NCBI RefSeq assembly: GCF_900101095.1
Contig: NZ_FNFM01000006.1
Location: 190,101 to 254,100, forward strand
DNA length: 64,000 nucleotides
Source of the DNA: Actinopolyspora mzabensis
GTDB taxonomy: Bacteria; Actinomycetota; Actinomycetes; Mycobacteriales; Pseudonocardiaceae
Direction of reading: 5' to 3'
Shown here: one piece after another, positions 1-9,265 of the stretch
How positions within the stretch are numbered: position 1 is the stretch's first letter
How the letters are laid out: the number at the start of each line of letters is the position of its first letter
Notes under the pieces: model-generated
What the model saw: the letters and a program-made list of their open reading frames with translations, nothing else
Told to the model about the DNA's origin: nothing
Database searches by the model: none
Program-made: the position numbers and the translations under genes

Positions 1-1178
1 GACCAGTAGATCGAGCCGTTGTTCTCGAAGTGGTTGTACTGGCCGGTGTTGCCTGGTGTGGCCGTGGTGTCGGTGGTCGGGTAACCCAGCGGGCCCGCTC
101 CACCACCGGTCTCCTCCCACTTCGCCAGGATCCTGCCCCGCAGCACGTGGGCCTGCGTCTCGGCGGTCCAGTAGATGACGCCGCCGTTGGCGAACTCGCT
201 GTACTGGCCCCGGCCGTCCGCTGTCGCGGCGGTGTCGGTGGTCGGGTAACCCAGCTGGCTACCGCCGCCTTCGGCGCGCCACTTCCGCAGCACGGGCTCA
301 CCGAGCACGTGGGCTTCCGCGTCCTCCGGCGCGTAGATCGCGCTCGTTCCCCGCTCGGAGCTCACGAACTCGCCGTAGGGGGTTCCCAGGTCGTCGGCGA
401 GCACGTTGGTGGCGGGAACGCCGATCGCCTCGTGACCGCCCGCGTTCACGAAGGCGTCGAGCACGGCACCCGAGACGGAGTGCACGCCCTGCTCGGCCGA
501 CCAGTAGATCCGGGCGTTGTCGTACTTCTGGTAGCGGAGCGAGTCGCTGACGAGCTGCTCATCACCCACCGGATCGCCCAGCCGCTGCTGCTCCTCGGAG
601 CTGAGGCTCTGGTAGTACTCGTCGATTTTGCCCGCGCCGGGGTCCTCGTCGACCTGGTCGCCGTCGTCCGCGGAACCGTCGCCGCTGGCTCCGGAGCCCG
701 AGTCGCTGCCGGACTCGCTGCCGGACTCGCTGCCGGAGTCGTTGCCGGAGCCGGTGGCATCGCCGGAAGCCGAGTCGTTCGACCCGGACCCGTCGGTGGA
801 GCCATCGGTGGAACCGCTACCGGAGTCACCGGTGGCGTCGGACTCGTCGGTGGCGCCGGAGCCGTCGGTGCCGCTGCCGGAGTCGCTGCCGGAACCGGAA
901 CCATCGGTGGAGTCGTCACCGGAGCCCGAGGCGTCGCTCGATCCGGAGTCCTCGTCGGAAGTGCTGTCCCCAGAGCCCGAAGAGTCCGCTGCGGCGCCGG
1001 TTTCACTCCCCGACTCGTCCTGGGTGGAGTCGTCACCGGACTCGGCCTGCTGGCTCGACTGGGTGGTCGGCGTGCTCTGCTCGGGCTGTTCGGTCGCTCC
1101 GGCCGCGGGGGCGGCCGTGACCAGGGCGGCCGCCGTGCTCAGCGCGACGGCGCGTCCCACAAGATTCTTGACCGTCAC
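1..1178 (-). CDS. Secreted LGFP-repeat protein (partial, 3' end outside window)
   Basis: The reading frame starts at GTG 1178, 7 nt after a GGGGAA ribosome binding site. It begins with a signal peptide of about 28 residues (KNLVGRAVALSTAAALVTAA, cleavage near AGA). A stretch of about 130 residues made almost only of Ser, Gly, Asp and Thr follows, probably a flexible wall-spanning linker. The C-terminal part carries LGFP-type repeats, seen as LGYPTTDT twice and as the related GVPATNV, each with nearby aromatic motifs (YWSAE, YWTAE). LGFP repeats are known in exported or wall-anchored proteins of mycolata and relatives, where they are thought to bind the cell wall. The gene lies downstream of dprE2 on the same strand, fitting a cell-envelope role. 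The protein runs off the left edge, so its length and any catalytic domain are unknown. Confidence 0.85.
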   Translation of the reverse strand, partial: MTVKNLVGRAVALSTAAALVTAAPAAGATEQPEQSTPTTQSSQQAESGDDSTQDESGSETGAAADSSGSGDSTSDEDSGSSDASGSGDDSTDGSGSGSDSGSGTDGSGATDESDATGDSGSGSTDGSTDGSGSNDSASGDATGSGNDSGSESGSESGSDSGSGASGDGSADDGDQVDEDPGAGKIDEYYQSLSSEEQQRLGDPVGDEQLVSDSLRYQKYDNARIYWSAEQGVHSVSGAVLDAFVNAGGHEAIGVPATNVLADDLGTPYGEFVSSERGTSAIYAPEDAEAHVLGEPVLRKWRAEGGGSQLGYPTTDTAATADGRGQYSEFANGGVIYWTAETQAHVLRGRILAKWEETGGGAGPLGYPTTDTTATPGNTGQYNHFENNGSIYW

Positions 1179-1564
1179 TATTTCCCCTTTCAGGTCTCGC
1201 TCCATGATCGGACGAAAGGGGCGTGACTGTCGCGTCCTGTTATCGTTTCGCAGTCGAATTTACCCGTGCAATCGTCTTGCCGCGGGGTGTAACACGGTGA
1301 GCCGGATTACATTCCATGTTTTCGTCACCACGAGCTGTCGCGAGTGTTCGCCGCGTTCGGTCTCGAGTCTCGTCGAATGCGGAAACGATGTCACCCTTCG
1401 CGGAGGTGGTCGGCGAAATCGGGTGGCGGTGCACAGCCGGCCGAAGACGAAAGCGCCCGGTGCGTGTTCGACGAGAACAAGCACCGGGCGAAATCGGTAT
1501 GCCGCGTGGAGGTTGTGCGGTCAGGCCGGAGAAGTCGGAAAACGGGACGTGCGTACGAGCGGAG
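1179..1564. other. Intergenic region between LGFP gene and dprE2
   Basis: No convincing gene is present. The stretch is relatively AT-rich just upstream of the LGFP gene (around 1240-1330), where its promoter is expected, but I cannot name a clear -35/-10 pair. Confidence 0.4.
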
Positions 1565-2320
1565 TCAGAACGGGAGCCTGCGGAACACCGCGCGTGGCAG
1601 ATGCCGCAGTACGCTCATCACGTAGCGGAACTGCGCCGGCGCCCACACCAGCTCCTTGCCCTTGCGCACCGAGTTCACGACGATTTCCGCGACCTGCTCG
1701 GGAGTCTGCGCCAGTGGCGCCTCCTTGAGTCCCTCGGTCATCTTCGACTTGACGTGGCCGGGGCGCACCACCGTCACCTTGATTCCGGAGGGGCGCAGCG
1801 CCTCGGTCAGGCCGGTGTAGAACCCGTCCATGCCGGCCTTGGCCGAGCCGTAGGCGAAGTTGGAGCGACGCACCCGTTCCCCCGCGACGGAGGAGAGCGC
1901 GACGATGTGGCCGTGTCCCTGTTTGCGCAGGTGCTCGGCAAGCAGTACTCCCACCGTCACCGGGGCCACGTAGTTGATCTCGGCCATCTCCTGCGCGGCA
2001 GTCACATCGGTCCAGAGTTCTTCCTGGTCACCCAGCATGCCGAACGCGACGATGCTGATGTCGATGTCTCCCTCGCCGAAGGCCTTGTCCAGGGTTTCCG
2101 CGTGGGTCTCGGGCTTGCGGGCGTCGAACGGGACCGTGGTCACCGTGCTGCCCGTCTCGCGCAGCCGCTCCGCCGCGGCCTCCAACCGATCGGAGGGGCG
2201 AGCGGCCAGAACTATCCGAAGTGGACGCTCTCGCGCGTAGCGCTCGGCGGTGGCCAGCGCGATGTCCGAGGTGCCGCCGAGCAGCAGCAGGGACTGGGGG
2301 TTGCCAACCGCATCGATCAC
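1565..2320 (-). CDS. dprE2: Decaprenylphospho-beta-D-erythro-pentofuranosid-2-ulose 2-reductase
   Basis: 251-residue short-chain dehydrogenase. It reduces the 2-keto intermediate made by DprE1 to decaprenylphosphoryl-D-arabinose, the only arabinose donor for arabinogalactan. The N-terminus [19 protein letters not shown] is the Rossmann glycine motif. The catalytic Ser (SSVAGE) and YGSAK pair lie near residue 150. The C-terminal block [20 protein letters not shown] is very close to mycobacterial DprE2 (Rv3791). The GTG start overlaps the dprE1 stop as GTGA, so the two are translationally coupled. The frame stays open upstream into dprE1, but the homology begins here. Confidence in function is high from sequence similarity and gene order. 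Confidence 0.95.
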   Translation of the reverse strand: MIDAVGNPQSLLLLGGTSDIALATAERYARERPLRIVLAARPSDRLEAAAERLRETGSTVTTVPFDARKPETHAETLDKAFGEGDIDISIVAFGMLGDQEELWTDVTAAQEMAEINYVAPVTVGVLLAEHLRKQGHGHIVALSSVAGERVRRSNFAYGSAKAGMDGFYTGLTEALRPSGIKVTVVRPGHVKSKMTEGLKEAPLAQTPEQVAEIVVNSVRKGKELVWAPAQFRYVMSVLRHLPRAVFRRLPF

Positions 2321-3681
2321 AGGTTCAGCCTCCTGGCCAGGTCGGAACGGAAGATTCCTTCGGGGTCGACCGCGGCACGCGTCTTGCGCCACTCGTCGAT
2401 ACGCGGGTACATGCGCTCGATCATCTCGGGAGTGGTGCGGGACTCCTTGGCGAGGTAAAGCCTGCCATCGGCCTCCAGAACCATTTCGTCGAGCTCCCGG
2501 CACAGCCGGTCGAGTCCCGGCGTGACCGGGATGTCGACGGTGAGCGTCCAGCCCTTGTCCGGGAAGGACATCGGTGCGGCGTTTCCCGGGCCGAACGTCT
2601 TGAGGACGTTCAGGAACGAGACGTGTCCCGAGGCGCTGATCTTGTCGATCGAGCGGCGGAACATCCGTTCCTGGCCGAACGGAACCATGAACTGGTACTG
2701 CAGAAAACCGTTGGAACCGTACACGCGATTCCATTCGCCGACCAGGTCGAGCGGGTGGAAGAACTGCGTGATGTTCTGTACCGAGCCGTACTTCGTGGGC
2801 GCTTTGCGGTACCAGACCTCGTTGAAGGCGGTGATGGTGTACTTGTTCACCAAGCCGTTCGGAAAAATCGGCGGTGCCGTCATCAACTGGGGGGCGTCGA
2901 ATCCGAGCGGATTCTTCCGCAGTTTTTTCGGGAGTTCGTCGAGGGTGGCCGGATTGCCCCGAGTGAGCAGCGCGCGTCCCATCCGGTCGCCCCGCGCCAA
3001 CGAGTCGAACCAGGCGACCGAGTACACGTAATCCTCGTCGGAGCCGTCCGTGAAGTGTTCGAGCAGCTCGTCCAGATTCCGGGTTTGGATGTTGTCGACC
3101 ACGAAGTAGGCCGTTTCCACCCGCTTGAGGCGAATGGTGGCTCGGACGACGATGCCGGTCATCCCCATACCGCCGACCGTGGCCCAGAACAGCTCGGGCG
3201 AGTCTCCGTCGGGGGTGAGCGTGCGCACCTCGCCGTCCGCCGTCAGCAGGTCCAACGAGATCACGTGGCTGCCGAACGATCCCTGCGAGTGGTGATTCTT
3301 GCCGTGGATGTCCGCCCCGATGGCCCCGCCGACGGTCACCTGCCGGGTGCCGGGGAGTACCGGTAGCCACAGCCCGTGCGGGAGCAGCCTGCGCATCAAG
3401 GTGTCCAGAGACACGCCCGCGTCCACGTCGATGGCCGCGTTGTCGACGTCGATCGTGTGGATCCGGTCGAGCGCGGTCATGTCGATGACGGTCCCACCGG
3501 CGTTCTGCGCGGGATCGCCGTAGCTGCGGCCGAGCCCTCTGGCGATCACCCCGCGGGGGCCGGCCTCACGCACGGCGCGGGCGATCGTCTCGACATCCGG
3601 TGTGCTGATCACGTCGGCCATGGTAGGGGCGGTGCGACCCCAGCCCGTCAGCATCCGTTGCTCGTTGTTAACCGATCCCAC
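2317..3681 (-). CDS. dprE1: Decaprenylphosphoryl-beta-D-ribose 2'-oxidase
   Basis: About 454-residue FAD oxidase that converts decaprenylphosphoryl-ribose to the 2-keto form in the periplasmic or membrane-associated compartment, in partnership with DprE2. Visible motifs are [24 protein letters not shown] (FAD-binding), [15 protein letters not shown] and [14 protein letters not shown] (the equivalent of mycobacterial His132). The residue matching Mycobacterium tuberculosis Cys387, the covalent target of benzothiazinones, is Thr381 (GWTLTVDIP instead of GWNICVDFP). The start was placed at GTG 3681 because TAGACT lies 7 nt upstream, the geometry of a leaderless mRNA. An in-frame GTG at 3711 would add ten residues but has no ribosome binding site. 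Operon with dprE2; divergent from gtrA. Confidence 0.95.
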   Translation of the reverse strand: MGSVNNEQRMLTGWGRTAPTMADVISTPDVETIARAVREAGPRGVIARGLGRSYGDPAQNAGGTVIDMTALDRIHTIDVDNAAIDVDAGVSLDTLMRRLLPHGLWLPVLPGTRQVTVGGAIGADIHGKNHHSQGSFGSHVISLDLLTADGEVRTLTPDGDSPELFWATVGGMGMTGIVVRATIRLKRVETAYFVVDNIQTRNLDELLEHFTDGSDEDYVYSVAWFDSLARGDRMGRALLTRGNPATLDELPKKLRKNPLGFDAPQLMTAPPIFPNGLVNKYTITAFNEVWYRKAPTKYGSVQNITQFFHPLDLVGEWNRVYGSNGFLQYQFMVPFGQERMFRRSIDKISASGHVSFLNVLKTFGPGNAAPMSFPDKGWTLTVDIPVTPGLDRLCRELDEMVLEADGRLYLAKESRTTPEMIERMYPRIDEWRKTRAAVDPEGIFRSDLARRLNL

Positions 3682-3687
3682 CGTGTC

Positions 3688-3693
3688 GAGTCT
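3688..3693 (-). promoter_or_regulatory. Probable -10 box for leaderless dprE1 transcript
   Basis: On the minus strand TAGACT precedes the GTG start of dprE1 by 7 nt, matching the TANNNT actinobacterial -10 consensus. No good -35 is visible. No Shine-Dalgarno sequence lies before the GTG. Confidence 0.5.
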
Positions 3694-3865
3694 AGCTGCG
3701 TACTGTGGCACGGCAGCGCCGGGTGAAACCCGGCCCCACCCCGATTGACCTGTCGAGTGGCTACACTTGTCGACGAGTCAGGGGCGGCGGGTGACGTGTG
3801 GGCGGATTGATTGCCGCCCGGCCCGGTTCCCGCTTAAGTGTCGTCGTGACAGCCGAGGTGAACGA

Positions 3866-4315
3866 GTGGCCGTGGCCGAAAGCACCGCCGAACCTGATGC
3901 CAAGAAGCTGGGGATAGTCGAGCAGCTCATCCGTTTCGGACTCATCGGCGCCGTCTGTGCGCTGCTGGACTACGGCTCGTACATGACGCTGCTCGCGCTG
4001 GACATGCCGAACTGGGCGGCCCGGACCCTGGCTTTCGTGCTGGGGACCAGCGCCTCCTACGTGGCGAACCGAAGACTCACCTTCGCCGGTGCCAACACCG
4101 GCAACACGAAGGCGAAGGCCGGGGCGTTCGTGCTGGTCTACGTGGTGACCTTCTTCGTCAACATCAGTACCAACCAGCTGTTGTTCCTGCTGCTGCCCGA
4201 ATTCGGCTTCCACTACGGGGCGCAGCTCAAGTGGACGGTGTGCTGGCTGGCGGGCCAGGGACTGGGTACCGGGATCAATTTCGTGCTGCTGCGCTGGGTC
4301 GTCTTCCGCGAGTGA
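3866..4315 (+). CDS. GtrA-family membrane protein (Rv3789-like)
   Basis: 149-residue protein with four hydrophobic segments typical of the GtrA family. The first reads LIRFGLIGAVCALLDYGSYM, and the motif GTSASYVANRRLTF follows the second. The Mycobacterium tuberculosis homologue Rv3789 sits next to dprE1 and has been linked to arabinogalactan synthesis, acting either in polyprenyl-phosphate sugar handling or as an anchor for arabinosylation enzymes. Here the gene is divergent from dprE1 across about 180 bp. GTG 3866 was chosen because GAGGTG lies 5 nt upstream. The longer open frame from 3767 has no ribosome binding site and adds an Arg/Cys-rich, unlikely N-terminus. Confidence 0.9.
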   Translation: MAVAESTAEPDAKKLGIVEQLIRFGLIGAVCALLDYGSYMTLLALDMPNWAARTLAFVLGTSASYVANRRLTFAGANTGNTKAKAGAFVLVYVVTFFVNISTNQLLFLLLPEFGFHYGAQLKWTVCWLAGQGLGTGINFVLLRWVVFRE

Positions 4316-4753
4316 GCCGCACCCCGACCCCCCGGAGGCTGGCGTCGATTTCTCGCGAAATCGCCGCGCCGCAGGGCGAGGGACTCCGGTGAGCGAGGCG
4401 GTGCGGCCCTGACGGCCGTCGATTTCTCGCGAAATCGCGGCACCGTCACGACGCGGGGCCGAGCTCCCACCACGCCCGCAGGCCGCACTCCGAGCACTTC
4501 CGCAACCCGCACCGCCGCGGGTTCCCTCGTGGGGCGGTGATTCCCCGCGAGATCGCGCCGTCCCCGGAACCCTCGTCGGGACGCGACCGTGCGATTCGCA
4601 GCGCGATTGTCCTCGGTGCGTGAGTCGGATGCATTGCGAGGCCGGGCCGCTCGCCGCGTAGGTCGCTACTCAAGAGCCGGCCCAACGCTCCCGAGGCGCC
4701 GACTCACGTGCCTGCTAACCGGCCGTCCCGGCAGCCGTCACGGCTCCGGCGTC
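4316..4753. repeat. Intergenic mosaic of dispersed structured repeats (copy A)
   Basis: No gene is seen between the convergent gtrA and emb genes. Two copies of the palindrome CGATTTCTCGCGAAATCG lie at 4346-4363 and 4420-4437, with a degenerate third near 4540-4556. Positions 4461-4530 are related to the GC-rich module also found, inverted, near 48385 and 62465. Positions 4620-4707 are the 88-nt hairpin module listed separately. Confidence 0.75.
4620..4707 (-). repeat. 88-nt structured repeat, copy A, downstream of emb
   Basis: Outer arms GTGAGTCGG (4620-4628) and CCGACTCAC (4699-4707) are perfect complements. An inner arm pair GGGCCGCTC / GAGCCGGCCC lies inside. The copy differs from copy B (15061-15148) at about four positions. 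It lies 47 nt past the emb stop codon. Function unknown; a 3' UTR structure or terminator is possible. Confidence 0.8.
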
Positions 4754-7700
4754 TCAGCTGCTTCCGCGTCGGTTGGTAGAACCGTCGACGTGCCCGATCT
4801 TGTCGCCGTCGAACTCCTCTTCCTCCGCGGAGGTGTCGTTGCGGTCGTCCGAACTGGGCACGTCCCCGGGAAGCTGCACCGGTCTGCTCATCGGCCCGGG
4901 GCTCCAGGTGCCCCAGTGGGTCTCCTCCTCGATGTCCATGGCCGTCTGGGCGGGTAGTGCCGCGGGGCGATACCGGTCCACGGCGTAGAGCGTGCCCCAG
5001 TCCCGGTGGATGTTGCCGCGCAGGTAGGTCGGCATCTCACGCATGCTGCTGGTGACGTTGAGCCAGCCGAACGGTCCCGCCGCGTCGGGCGAGGACCACG
5101 CCTGGCCGACCGAACGCAGACTGCCACCGGCGCTGATCCGGAAGCGCGGCACCTCCGCGATGCCGTGGCTGATGTCCGGCAGGTTCAGGCACGGATGCTG
5201 GAAGGCGGCCGTCCATTCCACGAACGCGGGGGCGTCGCCGATGAAGTCGGTCATGTTCGTCAGCCGGGGGGCGCGGGGGGCGCTGAAGGCTAGCCAACCG
5301 TCCTCGCCCAGAGACTGGTCGACGGCCACCACCCGGGCCTGCTCGGCTCCTTTCGCCCTGCCGTCCACGCTGATCCGAGCGTCCCGCCAGTCGGTCTCGG
5401 GAGCTGTCAGCACGCGGCGACGATCCGTCACCTCGAAGCCGTCCTCGGTCTGCTTGCCGAACTCCACGTAGATCTTGTTCGCACCACTCACCTTGCCCGC
5501 CAGGGTGAGCACCACCGGGACGTTGCCCTTGCGAGCACGTTCCGGCAGTTCGTACCACTGGGTGCGCAGTTCGCCGGTCACAGCCTCCCGGGGGGCGTAG
5601 CTGCCCCAGACCGGCGCTTCGTCGCTGCCCAGGTCGTAGGGCGGAGTCCAGTCCTTGCCCTGGGGTTCGCCGTTGTCGGGGGGCAGGCCGTCCCGGCGGA
5701 AGCCGCGCATCTTGGCCCCCAGGTACGCCTTCGGCGACTCCTCGGACTCCAAGCGGGCGGGAACCTCGGCATCCGGTAGCGGGTTGTCGGGTTGTGTCTC
5801 GGATACCCGCAGCATTCCCGCGAGGGGGTCCTTCTCCACGTACACGTAGTCGGACAGTCCGCAGCTGCTGCCCGTCAACTGCTTGACCGAGTCCTTGCCG
5901 AGGCTGTAGCTGTTCCACTGGCTCTGGATCGCCTTGCCGAAGGTGGCCAGCTCGCCGATGACGAGCAGTGCGCAGACCACCGAGAGCGGAGCGGTGCCCA
6001 ACCGCAGTGCGCGACTGCGCCCTTCCACACCGGTGCGGCCGTGGCGGTCGAGTTTCGGCGGGTCGACCACGTGCGGCCGGTACTCGTCGATCCGCAGGTG
6101 CTCGATGATCGCGACGATCAGCGCTATCCCACCGATGATCAGCAGTACGGTGCTGGCCTCGTAGCCGAGGACGGAGGGCTGCTTGTTGTGCCAGGGGATC
6201 CCCCACCCCGAGACGTACCACCAGGCGTTGGGTCCGGTGGCCGCCAGCGCGCAGATCGCCATCAGTCCGGCGAAGAACGCGGCCCGGTTGCGCCGGGAAC
6301 GCAGCACCGTGCCGCTGGTGGCCAGCGCGGTCAGTGCCGCGAGGGCGCCGCCGACCGAGGCGAAGATGCCGAAGTGGTGCGTCCACTTGGTGGGAGTGAG
6401 CACCAGCACGAAGAACGTCAGCGCCGTCATCCCCAGCAGCCTGCGACTCGGGCCGAGCGCCGCGCCCCGGATACGGCCGCGTCGCAGCAGTACCACGGCG
6501 CACGTGATCAGGCACAGGATCACCAGCAGTACGGGGAACCGCCGGGTCATCGAGCCGTCGGGGATCTGGCTGAACAGCAGCGAGTAACGGCTCACCTCCT
6601 GGTACCAGCTCAGACTCGGGCCGAGTTCGCCGCGCAGCTGGGTCGACTCGATCACCGATTGCCAGGTCTGATCCCAGTAGACGATGTTGAGTATCGCGAA
6701 GCCGCAGGCCGAGATCGGGGCGAGTATCGGCAGCCAGCCGAAATCCCTGATCCGTTGGCTGACGATCCGGAACAGCGGTTTGAACGCGACCACGAAGGGC
6801 AGCACGGCCATCAGACCGTGCGGGTTGGCCCCCAGCGCCAACGCGGCCCCGAACAGGCCGACCGCCGCGGGCAGCAGGCGCTTCGTCGCCACGGCCCGCT
6901 CCACACCGGCCAGCGCGAGCAGCGAGAACAACACGACCACCGGCTCGGGGCGGAGACCGTTGTTGTAGGGCAGCCAGAACGCCAGGAAAACGGCGGCGGC
7001 GGCCCAGCCCGCCGCGTGGCTGCGACGAACCTGCTGTCCGAGCCTGGGAAGCAGTTCCCGACTGATCAGCAGCCAGCTCGCGATGCCCATCAGCAGGGCG
7101 GGCAGCCGCATCCAGGGAGTGGATGCCGAGATCCGGACCCACTGCGAGTAGAGCTCGTAGAACCAGCCGAACGGGGATTCCGGAGCGCCGAACCAGCGGT
7201 AGTAGTTGCTGATGTAGCCCGCGCTGTCCCGGGAGCGCGCTATCGAGAGGATGTAGCCGTCGTCGGAGGTCATGGCTCCGATCAGCCACCAGACGATCAG
7301 TGCCGCCAGTACCGACGCGTCCCGCCATGTGGGCTTCCACCATCCCGTCGGGACCAGTTTGGGAGCGCGTCGTCCGGCGCGGCGGTCGAGCCTGCGGATC
7401 ACGATCACGCAGCCGATGAAGCACAGCACCGCCAACCCGATGACGACGAACTTGAACACCGTCGCGCTGGTGGACCACCGGGTGTCTACCTGTGCCCGGA
7501 ACGAGACCTCCTCGACCGGGTCCTGCCGGTCGTCGAGGTCGGAGTAGATGCCGGTCAGCTGCGGCCGCCGGTCCCCGCCCGTCGCGTTCGCCAGTGGTTT
7601 GTCGCCCACGGTGGCGACCGTCCGCGAGCCGTCGGAGCGCACCGAGATCGTGCAGTTCCCGTCCGGGATGGTGGCGCTGCCGAGTCGGCTTCCCCGGGAG

Positions 7701-8116
7701 AGCAGCGTGAGCTTGCCGTCCTCGACGCGTAACACCAGGCCGGTGAGATCGCCGTACTCGGAGGAGGGGGGATTCGTGCTCAGCACGTTGGCCGAGTTCG
7801 AGGTTCTGGAGTCCAGGCTGCGGGCGGTCGCGCACGGGGCGGTGAACTCCAGGTCCACCGGCGAGTAGCTGACCAGCGGGGCGGAGACCGGCTCGGTTCC
7901 CTCGGCCGTGGGCCAGCTGAGGTGGGTGATCTCGTGCTTGACGGGCAGGAACGGCACCGACAGCGAGAGGATCGTGCCCACTATTCCGAGTGCCGCCGCG
8001 ATCATCCGAAGACGTCTGCGGGAATCGGTGTTGTGCGCGGCATCGCGGCCTCCGGTGTCACCGGAGCCGTTTCCCCGATTGGGCCGCTCGTCCTCTTTCC
8101 GCCCGACGCTAAGCAC
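4754..8116 (-). CDS. emb: Arabinosyltransferase of the EmbA/B/C family (GT53)
   Basis: About 1120 residues, close to the usual length of roughly 1090. These integral membrane enzymes transfer arabinofuranose from decaprenylphosphoryl-arabinose to arabinogalactan or lipoarabinomannan on the outer face of the membrane. An N-terminal membrane helix (MIAAALGIVGTILSLSVPFL) is followed by an extracellular beta domain. The loop MTSDDGYILS holds the Asp-Asp pair (residues 285-286) needed for catalysis in GT-C Emb proteins. The family motif GLRPEPVVVL, many membrane helices and a C-terminal carbohydrate-binding-like domain follow. Only one emb copy is in the window, so it cannot be assigned as A, B or C. 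GTG 8116 was chosen because a TACTAT box lies 9 nt upstream; the open frame extends to 8227. It makes use of the DprE1/2 product. Confidence 0.92.
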   Translation of the reverse strand: MLSVGRKEDERPNRGNGSGDTGGRDAAHNTDSRRRLRMIAAALGIVGTILSLSVPFLPVKHEITHLSWPTAEGTEPVSAPLVSYSPVDLEFTAPCATARSLDSRTSNSANVLSTNPPSSEYGDLTGLVLRVEDGKLTLLSRGSRLGSATIPDGNCTISVRSDGSRTVATVGDKPLANATGGDRRPQLTGIYSDLDDRQDPVEEVSFRAQVDTRWSTSATVFKFVVIGLAVLCFIGCVIVIRRLDRRAGRRAPKLVPTGWWKPTWRDASVLAALIVWWLIGAMTSDDGYILSIARSRDSAGYISNYYRWFGAPESPFGWFYELYSQWVRISASTPWMRLPALLMGIASWLLISRELLPRLGQQVRRSHAAGWAAAAVFLAFWLPYNNGLRPEPVVVLFSLLALAGVERAVATKRLLPAAVGLFGAALALGANPHGLMAVLPFVVAFKPLFRIVSQRIRDFGWLPILAPISACGFAILNIVYWDQTWQSVIESTQLRGELGPSLSWYQEVSRYSLLFSQIPDGSMTRRFPVLLVILCLITCAVVLLRRGRIRGAALGPSRRLLGMTALTFFVLVLTPTKWTHHFGIFASVGGALAALTALATSGTVLRSRRNRAAFFAGLMAICALAATGPNAWWYVSGWGIPWHNKQPSVLGYEASTVLLIIGGIALIVAIIEHLRIDEYRPHVVDPPKLDRHGRTGVEGRSRALRLGTAPLSVVCALLVIGELATFGKAIQSQWNSYSLGKDSVKQLTGSSCGLSDYVYVEKDPLAGMLRVSETQPDNPLPDAEVPARLESEESPKAYLGAKMRGFRRDGLPPDNGEPQGKDWTPPYDLGSDEAPVWGSYAPREAVTGELRTQWYELPERARKGNVPVVLTLAGKVSGANKIYVEFGKQTEDGFEVTDRRRVLTAPETDWRDARISVDGRAKGAEQARVVAVDQSLGEDGWLAFSAPRAPRLTNMTDFIGDAPAFVEWTAAFQHPCLNLPDISHGIAEVPRFRISAGGSLRSVGQAWSSPDAAGPFGWLNVTSSMREMPTYLRGNIHRDWGTLYAVDRYRPAALPAQTAMDIEEETHWGTWSPGPMSRPVQLPGDVPSSDDRNDTSAEEEEFDGDKIGHVDGSTNRRGSS

Positions 8117-8267
8117 GAGTGGAGAATAGTAGGTGTTCAGGCGGCGCTGTTTCGCGGTATCACCGGCATGTGCCGCCCGACACGTCGCGCCGATTGTCGT
8201 CGAGTTGGTTTTCGCCGTTTTGTCCAATGTCCGGCGGCGCGGCGCCGAACCGGCTGCACGCGGATTT

Positions 8268-8296
8268 CCGGTCCGACCGCGCGGCGATCGGACCGG
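8268..8296 (-). terminator. Hairpin downstream of glfT1
   Basis: Nine-base perfect arms CCGGTCCGA and TCGGACCGG around an 11-nt loop lie about 40 nt after the glfT1 stop codon. There is no clear T-run. Confidence 0.5.
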
Positions 8297-8335
8297 CCCG
8301 GCGTGCCGAGCGGCACCGTCGTGGGCCGCCCCGGC

Positions 8336-9265
8336 TTACCTGCGGTAGAAACGTTCGCGCCTGCCCAGCCGCAGCAGGCGGAGCCATTCCAGGAAATCCT
8401 TCGGGCTCCGGCGCTGCCACACGAAGTAGAGCCCGAAACGGGCCACTTCGAGCATCCCTATTCCGCGCATGCCCGGCTGGGCGAGCAGGTAACCGCGGTT
8501 TCGGTAGGTGTAGTAGCGCTTGGTGGAATCCTCCGGATCCTGCGCGTGAAACTTCCCACCCAGCATCGGTTTGAATTCTCCCGAGCCGTTGGGATGCAGG
8601 AATCGAGTACGCAGCGTGGTCCCGAACGGCAGTCCCGATCGCACGATCCGGCGGTGTATTTCCACCTCGTCGCCGCGGAAGAACAACCGGTAGTCGGGGA
8701 CTCCGACCACGTCCAGCGTTCCGGCCCGGAACAGCGCGCCGTTGAACAGCGAGGCGATGCCCGGCAGGAAGTCGTGCTCGGAGCCGGTGCCGCGCAGTTC
8801 CTCGGGGCGGCGTTTCCACGTCAGACCGCGCCGCAGCGGGAAGGCGAGGGTGTCCGGGCTGTCGATGTCGACCACCACCGGTGAGACGGCGGCGAGCCCA
8901 CGCGTTTCCGCCTCGTCCAGCAGGGTGCGCAGCGCGTCCTCGTCGGCGGGGCGGCCGTCGTCGTCACCGAGCCAGATCCACTCCGCGCCCAGCGAGAGCG
9001 CGTGCATCATGCCCAGCGCGAAACCGCCCGCGCCGCCCAGGTTCCGCCGGGAGGGCAGATAGGTCGTGGGGATCGAGCACTCGGCGACCACCTCGGCGGC
9101 GGGCTGGTCGGGGCCGTTGTCGACCACCACGAGGTGGTCCGGCTGCCTGGTCTGGCTGCCGATCACCTTCAGCGACTCGGCGAGCAGTTCCGGGCGGTGC
9201 CGGGTGACGATCACCGTCACCACCGAGTCCGCCGGCAGCGGTGCGGGTTGTTCGGATGCCGTCAT
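8336..9265 (-). CDS. glfT1: Galactofuranosyltransferase GlfT1
   Basis: 309-residue GT2 glycosyltransferase, about the size of Mycobacterium tuberculosis GlfT1 (Rv3782). That enzyme adds the first galactofuranose residues to the rhamnosyl linker of arabinogalactan, using UDP-Galf on the cytoplasmic side. The N-terminal motif TVIVTRHRPELLAESL begins the nucleotide-binding fold. DDD at residues 101-103 (WIWLGDDDGRP) is the metal/UDP-binding DXD motif, and LFFRGDEVEIHRR carries the likely catalytic acidic residues. The ATG overlaps the stop of the upstream ABC ATPase by one base (TGATG), so translation is coupled. Last gene of the wzm-wzt-glfT1 operon, the order also known in mycobacteria. Confidence 0.92.
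   Translation of the reverse strand: MTASEQPAPLPADSVVTVIVTRHRPELLAESLKVIGSQTRQPDHLVVVDNGPDQPAAEVVAECSIPTTYLPSRRNLGGAGGFALGMMHALSLGAEWIWLGDDDGRPADEDALRTLLDEAETRGLAAVSPVVVDIDSPDTLAFPLRRGLTWKRRPEELRGTGSEHDFLPGIASLFNGALFRAGTLDVVGVPDYRLFFRGDEVEIHRRIVRSGLPFGTTLRTRFLHPNGSGEFKPMLGGKFHAQDPEDSTKRYYTYRNRGYLLAQPGMRGIGMLEVARFGLYFVWQRRSPKDFLEWLRLLRLGRRERFYRR

Noticed and set aside
30-1728. Plus-strand frames opposite the LGFP gene, one made of Ser/Pro/Glu repeats
   Set aside because: They are the complement of the Ser/Gly/Asp linker codons; the minus strand has signal peptide, LGFP repeats and a ribosome binding site.
5037-7835. A 932-codon open frame inside emb on the same strand, and similar long frames antisense to emb, glfT1 and leuA
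   Set aside because: Arg/Gly/Pro-rich products typical of shadow frames in high-GC genes; the emb, glfT1 and leuA frames are clearly the real ones.
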